Of a DNA stretch of 64,000 nucleotides, positions 58,006-64,000 are shown piece by piece (positions within the stretch are counted from its first letter, which is position 1; the number at the start of each line of letters is the position of its first letter). The notes under the pieces are model-generated. The model was not told where the DNA came from, searched no databases, and saw only the letters and a list, made by a program, of their open reading frames with translations. The translations under genes and the position numbers were made by a program. The stretch is from Streptomyces sp. YIM 121038 (GTDB taxonomy: Bacteria; Actinomycetota; Actinomycetes; Streptomycetales; Streptomycetaceae): positions 8,926,001-8,990,000 of the forward strand of contig NZ_CP030771.1 in the NCBI RefSeq assembly GCF_006088715.1, read 5' to 3'.

Positions 58006-58935
58006 CTAGGAGGCAGAGAAGGTGATCACGATGCGGCCGTCGGTGAACGCGCCGTAGTCCGCCGAGCCGGTGGTGTAGATGGCCAGCCCGCGCGCGGCCC
58101 CGGACGCCAGCTGCGAGCGCCAGGACGCGGGCAGGGTGGCGGTGCCCTTCGCGCCGACGGACAGGCGCAGGAGTTCCTCGGGGCCGTCGTCGAGGTCGAG
58201 CTGCCCGGACGGCGGGGAGGTGTGGTCGTGGAGGTACAGGTGCATGGGCACGCGGGAGTTGCGGCCGGCGCCGCGCTTGCGCGTGAACTTGACCTTCATG
58301 CTGGAGACGGTCTTGCCGGAGCAGGCGGAGGCGATCGCGGTGCCGTAGAACCAGCCCCCGCGCCGCGGCCCCCGGGAGGTCCAGGTGCCCTGGGTGGGGC
58401 TGGAGGCGTAGTCGTCGGGCCGTCCGTCGCGCCAGGATCCGGAGGCGGTCGGGGAGATCGTCACCGTCTTCGGCGGCCGGGTCGGCGTGGTGGGCGGGGA
58501 GGGGTCGGTGGCGCCGATCTGCGCGTACAGCTGGCCGATGCCGTTGGAGTCCTTGCGGGTGTAGAGCTGGGTGACCGTCTGCCAGCCGGAGCCGCCGGGG
58601 GCGCCGGTGCCCCACGTGAACGCGCTGACGGCGATCATGTCCTGGGCGGCGTCCTGGGCGAGCTCGGTGACCGTGGCGGCCTCGGCCTCGGCCGGGTCGT
58701 CGCCGAGGCGCCACAGCACGACCGGCCGGGCGCCGAGCTGCACGGCGACCCAGTCCCCGGCGGCCCGGTTGCGGTAGGAGTCGGTGCACGGCACGTCCGG
58801 GACGAGCGCGCCGAGCAGGTCCAGGTTCACGCGGCCCTCGGCGGTGACGTCGACGACGCGCGCGGTGACCTGCCGCGGCGAGGATGCCCGGCCCGCGCGG
58901 GCGAGTTCAGCGCCCCACAGTTCGGCTTCGTCCAC
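58006..58935 (-). CDS. Phage minor tail protein
   Basis: A 309-residue protein. The first 80 residues form an OB-like beta domain ('VTARVVDVTAEGRVNLDLLG'); a Pro-rich linker follows, then a beta-sandwich ('KTVTISPTASGSWRDGRPDD' to 'GRIVITFSAS') like carbohydrate-binding domains. The GTG shares one base with the stop of the DUF5047 gene, so translation is coupled. Confidence 0.68.
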   Translation of the reverse strand: MDEAELWGAELARAGRASSPRQVTARVVDVTAEGRVNLDLLGALVPDVPCTDSYRNRAAGDWVAVQLGARPVVLWRLGDDPAEAEAATVTELAQDAAQDMIAVSAFTWGTGAPGGSGWQTVTQLYTRKDSNGIGQLYAQIGATDPSPPTTPTRPPKTVTISPTASGSWRDGRPDDYASSPTQGTWTSRGPRRGGWFYGTAIASACSGKTVSSMKVKFTRKRGAGRNSRVPMHLYLHDHTSPPSGQLDLDDGPEELLRLSVGAKGTATLPASWRSQLASGAARGLAIYTTGSADYGAFTDGRIVITFSAS

Positions 58936-60092
58936 TACAGCCTCCTGGCGGTGGTGCGCGTGGTCAGGGACATGGAGGCCGCGCCGAGGGTGTAGGACAG
59001 CGAGTCGACCAGGTGCCGCTCCCAGGTCCCGGGGAGGGTGTCGACCTCGACGACGTCGCCGGGCTCCAGGGCGGGGTTGCAGGCCGCGGTCAGGGAGAGC
59101 GCGTACTGCACGCCCAGGGAGTCGGCGAGCTTGGCCTGCGCGACCTCGTGGGCCTGGCCGAGGCTGGTGATCACGGCGCTGGAGTGGCGCTGGACCCGCA
59201 GGCGTACGTGCCACAGGCCGAGCCGCTGCGGCGCCAGGGGATCGGAGATGGGGTCCGGGCCCGCGTACGTGAGGCTGTTGGGGTCGTCGTCCCAGGCGTA
59301 GGCCGGGCCGATCGTGGCTTCGCCGGATCCGCTGTCGCCGGTGACGGCCCATACGTTGGCCAGGCCTTCATCGGACTGCTCGGTCTGGGGCTCGATGAGC
59401 ACGCCGCCCGCGCCGCGGGCGATCCGCCACCGGACGGGGTCGGCGAGGGTGGGCACCGGGGCGACGGTGATGATGCCGCGGGCGTCGGCGTAGATCTCGG
59501 CGGCCAGGGCCTCGACGATGCCGGTGGAGGTGCCGGAGGAGTCCGTGCCGGAGGAGAGCACCGACCAGCGGCTGGACTCCGCCAGGACCTGCGGCACCAG
59601 ACGGTCGCCGTCCACGCCGTCGCGCCAGGACACCGGGATGCCCGGCAGGGCCTCGCCGACGAGCTGCTCCACCAGCGCGCGGGCGGCGCCCGGGCCCACA
59701 GGGCGGGCGGTGGGCAGCCCGGCGTCGCGGATCTCGTCCTCGATCCCGGCGAGCTCCACCTCCAGCCCCGTCTTGGTCTGCCGCGGGCGACCGACGGTGT
59801 ACCGCCCGGCCGGGAACCACACGACGTTGCTGCGTGGGAGCTGGATGCCCTGCCACAGCCGCACGTTCGTGCTGATGGGGTTGATGCCCTGCGCGCCGGC
59901 GGGGGCGCCGGTGAGGGTGGCCTGGCCGGTGTAGCGGGTCTCCGCGGTGCGGCTGGCGGTGATCTGCGCCGACCCGGCCTGGATGCCGCAGCCGGTCCAG
60001 GTGCGGCCGCCGTCGTTGGACCAGTCGGCCCGGTACGGACGCCCCACGGCCTGGCCGAGTGCGGCCAGCACGGCGTCGGTGACGGGCAGCAT
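58935..60092 (-). CDS. DUF5047-family phage tail protein
   Basis: A 385-residue protein with DUF5047 features: 'RADWSNDGGRTWTGCGIQAG' at the front and 'ALEPGDVVEVDTLPGTWERH' near the end. In phages of this type it lies next to the distal tail protein and is probably a baseplate hub component (inference from position). TGATG couples it to the previous gene. Confidence 0.78.
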   Translation of the reverse strand: MLPVTDAVLAALGQAVGRPYRADWSNDGGRTWTGCGIQAGSAQITASRTAETRYTGQATLTGAPAGAQGINPISTNVRLWQGIQLPRSNVVWFPAGRYTVGRPRQTKTGLEVELAGIEDEIRDAGLPTARPVGPGAARALVEQLVGEALPGIPVSWRDGVDGDRLVPQVLAESSRWSVLSSGTDSSGTSTGIVEALAAEIYADARGIITVAPVPTLADPVRWRIARGAGGVLIEPQTEQSDEGLANVWAVTGDSGSGEATIGPAYAWDDDPNSLTYAGPDPISDPLAPQRLGLWHVRLRVQRHSSAVITSLGQAHEVAQAKLADSLGVQYALSLTAACNPALEPGDVVEVDTLPGTWERHLVDSLSYTLGAASMSLTTRTTARRL

Positions 60093-60970
60093 CACAGCAC
60101 CCCGCGCAGGGCGAGGGACCGGTAGGTGCTGTAGCTGGCCTCCACCGCGTCGTAGGTGGCGACCTGCTCGGCGAGCGCGTCGTAGGACCAGCCGGGCATG
60201 CGCATGCGCTGCCCGGCCGTGTCCGGCCGCTCCACCTGGACCAGAGAGGCGGTGAACGTCCGGGACTCGTCGGGCTCGCCGTCCAGGGCCTCGGCCGGGC
60301 CGGACACCAGCACGTACATGTCGGGCCGGTGGTAGGCGGCCCGGGTCTGGATCAGCAGCACGCCGGGCGTCGTCAGCAGCGCGCGCACGGCCTCGATCGC
60401 GGAGCCCTCGGCGTCCATGGTGATCTCGGAGGCGGTGGCCGCGTATACGTCCTGCGCGGCCGCCGGGAAGCGGCTGCCCGCGATCGCGGCCTGGTCGATG
60501 CGGGCCTCCCAGGACAGCTGCGGCCAGGCGGTGACCGTCACCCGCGCGGATGCCCCCGGCGCCTCCAGCGATTTGATCCACACGTCGGCGGGCGGGGCGG
60601 GGGCGGGCAGGGTCAGACCGAGCGACGAGGTGGGGCCCCAGCTGCCGTCGGCGAACAGCGGGCGCGCGGTGTAGGTGACGCCCACGCCGAGCGGCGCCTC
60701 GTGGTCGTAGCCCTGGCTCACGCCGCCGATCGCCCACGCCAGGTCCGCGCCCCGCACCGGCACCGGGGCGGCGGCGTCCGGGTCCTGGCGGGTGATCAGG
60801 ACCTTGCGGACGTCGGCCACATCCGGCAGCGGGGTGGCGGCGGTGTAGTCGACGGACAGCACCACCCCGGCCCATACCGCATCCACGGCCGCCGTCAGCC
60901 AGCCGTCCGGGCTGGAGACGGTTTCCGGCGGCTCGACCAGCGGCGCCCCGGGGTCGACGATCATCGGCAT
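60092..60970 (-). CDS. Distal-tail-like protein
   Basis: A 292-residue beta-rich protein directly after the tape measure gene: 'GWLTAAVDAVWAGVVLSVDY' and 'RFPAAAQDVYAATASEITMD'. Position and length are those of distal tail (Dit-like) proteins, but there is no motif that settles it. ATG start. Confidence 0.68.
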   Translation of the reverse strand: MPMIVDPGAPLVEPPETVSSPDGWLTAAVDAVWAGVVLSVDYTAATPLPDVADVRKVLITRQDPDAAAPVPVRGADLAWAIGGVSQGYDHEAPLGVGVTYTARPLFADGSWGPTSSLGLTLPAPAPPADVWIKSLEAPGASARVTVTAWPQLSWEARIDQAAIAGSRFPAAAQDVYAATASEITMDAEGSAIEAVRALLTTPGVLLIQTRAAYHRPDMYVLVSGPAEALDGEPDESRTFTASLVQVERPDTAGQRMRMPGWSYDALAEQVATYDAVEASYSTYRSLALRGVL

Positions 60971-60990
60971 GGGCCGGGCCCTCCCTTCCT

Positions 60991-63900
60991 CTACTTGCTG
61001 CCGGCGTGCTGCGCGCGGCGGGCCCGCGCGAACCCGGCGCTGACCCGGCTGTCTGCGCGGTCGTCGACGTAGGCGGCGAACTCCCGGCCGTCCTCGACGA
61101 CCAGGCGCAGCCGCGTCCCCGCCGCGAGCCCGGTCGGGGTGCTGGCGGCGCGGGCGATCCCGGCGGGCGACACGGCCGGTATCTCGGGCACCGCGGCGTC
61201 GGCCAGGCGGGCCGCGGAGGCGGCGACGGCGGACGCGGTGCTGTCCAGGCCCACCCCGACCCCGGCGCCGGTCATCTCACCCAGGTACGCGGTGACCCGC
61301 GACGGGGACTTGATCTTCAGGCGGCGTTTGATGGCGTTGACCAGGCCCGCGCCGAGGCGGTCCATGGCCTTCTGCAGTTCCTTCTCCTGCGCCTTCAGCC
61401 CGGTCAGGAACCCCTTCCCCGCCTGGCTGCCCGCGTCGAACATCGCGTCCGCCATCGTGTTGCCGTACGACGTCGACAGCTTGCCGCCGGACTTCGCCAA
61501 CTGGTTGAGCTGCGCCAGCTGCCCCTTGGAAGCGCCGGAGACCAGGTCGATGAGCGGCCCGCCGGGGCCCTGCGCCACCAGCTGGCTGATGATGGACTTC
61601 GAGACCCCCTTCTTCGACAGGCCCGCGATCTGCTTCTGGAACGCACGCGCCTGGTCCTGGCGGGACTGCAGCCCGCCCAGCAGGTCGGAGAAGGTGGTGA
61701 CCTCCCCGACCTGGCCGAGGCCGAAGAAGTCGGCGGCCGACTTCTTCTGGTCGGCCGCCGCGGCCTTGGCCTCCTGCAGCCGCTTGTCGACGCTGTCGCG
61801 CTGCTTGGCCAGCGCCTGCAGCTTCGCCGACGCCTTCGAGGAGGAAGCGGCCAGGGCCCGCCCGGCGCCGCCCGCCGCGCGCAGGTCCTTGGTCAGCTCG
61901 TCGAAGGCCCGCTTGATCTCTGCCACGGATCCCGTGAGTGCCTTGCTCGCCCCGGTCAGGTCGCCGGGGATCTGACCGCGCGCGGTCGCGCGGGCCCGGG
62001 CCGCCGCCTTCGCCTTGCTGGTGCCCTTGGCGAAGCCGCGCGCGCCCAGCCCGGCGGCCATCTGCACCGAGGTGCGGTGGTCGTAGACCTCGCTGGTGCC
62101 GGAGCCGAACCGCACGAGCTCCGGGCCCATCTCACCGACCCAGGCCAGCTCGCCGGGGCGCGGGCGCCCGCCGGACGCGTAGCCCTTGGCGTTGAACCCG
62201 TACCGGGCGGTGAACAGGAAGTCCCCGGCCCCGCGGGCGCGCTTGCCGACGAGGACACCGTCCCCGCCGCGCGACTCGACGTTGACGCCGTTCAGGGTCC
62301 CCGCCGTGTGGCCGACACCCGCGTTCGTGATGCCGATCATGAACGGGGAGCGCTTGCCGCGCACCCAGCCCGCCGGAGCACTGGACCCCGAGAACGCCCC
62401 GGTCGCCCACCTCCTGTGCGGCTTCTGGCCGCGGATGACGGACTCGATCGCCGACATGAAACCGGAGCAGTCCCAGGACGGGTTCCCGTTACCGGCCCAC
62501 TGGTAGGGCTTGCCCGCCTGCGTGCGCGCCCACGCGAGCGCACCCTTGTAGCCCTTGCCGCCGACGCCGAGGGCGATGAACTTCTTGTCCGCCTCCCCGG
62601 AGTACGACAGCACGGTCTTGAGGATCTTCTGGGGGATCTTCGTGACCATGTCCTTGTAGAGGGACGCGGACCCGGAGATCTTGTCGATCAGCGGCTGCAC
62701 GATCTTGTTGAACCCGGCCATCGCACTGGCCTTGACGCCGTCCTTCAGCCACGACACCCCCGACGTGACCAGGTCGCCGCCCTTGGACGCGGCGTCCTTG
62801 ACCCAGTCGAAGATGCCGCCCTTGGCGAACCCGCCGCCCTGGTACGGCTGCAGAGAACGGCCCGACATGGCGGCCCGGTTCACCGCGTGCAGGCGCGCCC
62901 GCTCGTACGGGTCGCGCATCGCCTCGGAGACGTACACGCCCTCGCCACGGCGCATGGGCACCAACTGGTCGTCGCCCTGCCTCCACGAGGAGGTACCCGG
63001 CAGCACACCGCCGCGCGCCAGACCCGCGATCTTGTGAAGCGTCGGCGCCCCGAACTTGGAGGCGACCGCATTCCAGACACGGACGATGCCCCCGTTGTAG
63101 ACGGTGTCGATAATGAAGCTGACCGGCCCCTTGGCGATGCCCTTGACCTTGTCCCAGGCAATCTTGATCGCGCGGCGGGCGGTCTCGAACGAATCAGCCG
63201 TCTTACCGACGGCGCCCCGCAGAGCGGCCAGGACGGGCTTGATCCCCGTGTTGTAGACGGTGGAGATCACCGACTTGATGCCGCTCATGGCCGGGGAGAT
63301 GGCGTTGGTCCACAGCCACTTAGCCCCGGCACCCACACCCTTCAGCCCGGCCGTGAACAGACCGAAGACGACCTTCACGCCGGTCCACATGAGGCGGAAC
63401 CCGGCCACGACCAGCCGCACCACGGGCGCGACCGCGGCGTCGTACAGCCACCGCACCGCCGCGCCACCGCCGCGCACGCCCGCGATCAGCAGGCCGAGGA
63501 CCACCTGGATCCCGGCCCACATGAGCTTCCACCCGGCGACGATCAGACGGACCGTCGGCCCGATGGCCACCGCCCACAGCCACATGAACGTCGCGCCGAG
63601 GAGCCGGATGGCCAGGTAGATCGGGCCGAACACCACGATCGTCACGACGGTCAGCAGGATCCGCAGCGCGGTGTCGATGAAGCCGAACACCGGCTTCAGC
63701 ACGGTCGACCACAGCCACACCGCGGCCGCGCCGATGGCACGCAGCCCGGTCAGGAACCCGGCGAACAGCATCTTCAGCACGCCCCACACCGCGAGCGCGC
63801 CCGTCTGGACCCCTGCCCACACGGCCTGCACGACGCTGCGGAAGGTCGCGCTGCGCTGGTAGGCGATGACGAGCGCGGCGCCCAGGGCCACGATCGCCGT

Positions 63901-64000
63901 GATCACCAGGACGACCGGGTTGGCGTTCATCACGGCGTTGAACGCGGCCTGCGCGATCGTCGCGCCGCGCTGCACCACCGTCCACGCCAGGATCGCCGCC
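60991..64000 (-). CDS. Phage tape measure protein with embedded peptidase (5' part outside window)
   Basis: More than 1,000 C-terminal residues are visible; the frame is open to the right edge. Repeated hydrophobic helices ('NPVVLVITAIVALGAALVIA', 'VWAGVQTGALAVWGVLKMLF') come first. A NlpC/P60-like peptidase follows with Cys in 'GNPSWDCSGFMSAIES' and His in 'GVGHTAGTLNGV'. A coiled coil ('SSKASAKLQALAKQRDSVDK') and a helical tail end the protein. It sets tail length, and the peptidase probably opens cell wall during DNA entry. Confidence 0.9.
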   Translation of the reverse strand, partial: AAILAWTVVQRGATIAQAAFNAVMNANPVVLVITAIVALGAALVIAYQRSATFRSVVQAVWAGVQTGALAVWGVLKMLFAGFLTGLRAIGAAAVWLWSTVLKPVFGFIDTALRILLTVVTIVVFGPIYLAIRLLGATFMWLWAVAIGPTVRLIVAGWKLMWAGIQVVLGLLIAGVRGGGAAVRWLYDAAVAPVVRLVVAGFRLMWTGVKVVFGLFTAGLKGVGAGAKWLWTNAISPAMSGIKSVISTVYNTGIKPVLAALRGAVGKTADSFETARRAIKIAWDKVKGIAKGPVSFIIDTVYNGGIVRVWNAVASKFGAPTLHKIAGLARGGVLPGTSSWRQGDDQLVPMRRGEGVYVSEAMRDPYERARLHAVNRAAMSGRSLQPYQGGGFAKGGIFDWVKDAASKGGDLVTSGVSWLKDGVKASAMAGFNKIVQPLIDKISGSASLYKDMVTKIPQKILKTVLSYSGEADKKFIALGVGGKGYKGALAWARTQAGKPYQWAGNGNPSWDCSGFMSAIESVIRGQKPHRRWATGAFSGSSAPAGWVRGKRSPFMIGITNAGVGHTAGTLNGVNVESRGGDGVLVGKRARGAGDFLFTARYGFNAKGYASGGRPRPGELAWVGEMGPELVRFGSGTSEVYDHRTSVQMAAGLGARGFAKGTSKAKAAARARATARGQIPGDLTGASKALTGSVAEIKRAFDELTKDLRAAGGAGRALAASSSKASAKLQALAKQRDSVDKRLQEAKAAAADQKKSAADFFGLGQVGEVTTFSDLLGGLQSRQDQARAFQKQIAGLSKKGVSKSIISQLVAQGPGGPLIDLVSGASKGQLAQLNQLAKSGGKLSTSYGNTMADAMFDAGSQAGKGFLTGLKAQEKELQKAMDRLGAGLVNAIKRRLKIKSPSRVTAYLGEMTGAGVGVGLDSTASAVAASAARLADAAVPEIPAVSPAGIARAASTPTGLAAGTRLRLVVEDGREFAAYVDDRADSRVSAGFARARRAQHAGSK

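Larger units (their letters stand above)
50924..64000 (-). mobile_element. Siphovirus-like prophage, tail and lysis module (continues beyond the window)
   Basis: Fourteen leftward genes, mostly with 1- or 4-base overlaps, in classic order: tape measure, distal tail proteins, fibre, lysis genes, accessory virion proteins. No head, packaging, replication or integrase gene is in the window, so only part of the element is seen. The left border may be near 46.4 kb, but the genes at 47-50.6 kb may be host accessory genes. Confidence 0.85.

Overview
The window is chromosomal DNA of a Streptomyces or a very close actinomycete. It has very high GC with strong third-position G/C bias and frequent GTG starts. 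It carries genus-typical families (DUF2630, DUF305 lipoprotein, DUF5134, DUF6415, LVIVD-repeat protein, bL37) and sugar-importer genes without their own ATPase. No rRNA, tRNA or CRISPR array was recognised.

From 0 to 19 kb lies a mosaic of short metabolic and regulatory units: a secreted-type beta-propeller/amidohydrolase fusion (cut by the left edge), an L,D-transpeptidase, an Old Yellow Enzyme divergent from an ArsR repressor, a ferredoxin-NADP reductase, a DUF305 lipoprotein, an LVIVD-repeat protein, a TetR repressor, HAD, PAP2, M56 and DUF5134 genes, and a FUSC exporter with its MarR regulator. A 56-bp tandem repeat array precedes the FUSC gene. From 19 to 32 kb come two PlsC-type acyltransferases, an uncharacterised DUF6421/short-chain dehydrogenase/threonine-aldolase operon followed by a transglutaminase-like gene, a GH95-type glycosidase, a B3/B4 protein behind a long dyad operator, a thioredoxin-like protein, a cysteine leader peptide controlling a flavin reductase, and etfBA.

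From 32 to 46 kb are an EEP-family phosphatase/nuclease, a DUF6986 aldolase-like gene, and an alpha-galactoside locus (LacI, ROK, GH27 alpha-galactosidase, binding protein and two permeases). They are followed by an alpha/beta hydrolase, an imine-reductase-like enzyme divergent from a MerR regulator, the 25-residue ribosomal protein bL37 and a STAS protein.

From about 46.4 kb to the right edge the DNA is accessory. It begins with a gene-poor, repeat-rich stretch that may hold an attachment site, then a small XRE gene, a DUF6415-containing three-gene set, an XRE/TPR regulator divergent from a HAD phosphatase, and a tiny leaderless gene. From 50.9 to 64 kb all genes run leftward and form the tail and lysis module of a siphovirus-like prophage: tape measure with an embedded NlpC/P60-like peptidase (truncated by the window), distal tail proteins, a DUF5047 protein, a beta-helix tail fibre, an amidase-LysM endolysin, a holin, membrane proteins and decoration-like proteins. 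Packaging, head and integrase genes are not in view, so the element must continue to the right.

The least described items are the DUF6421 operon, several leaderless promoters with operators inside the promoter, and the repeat-rich prophage border.
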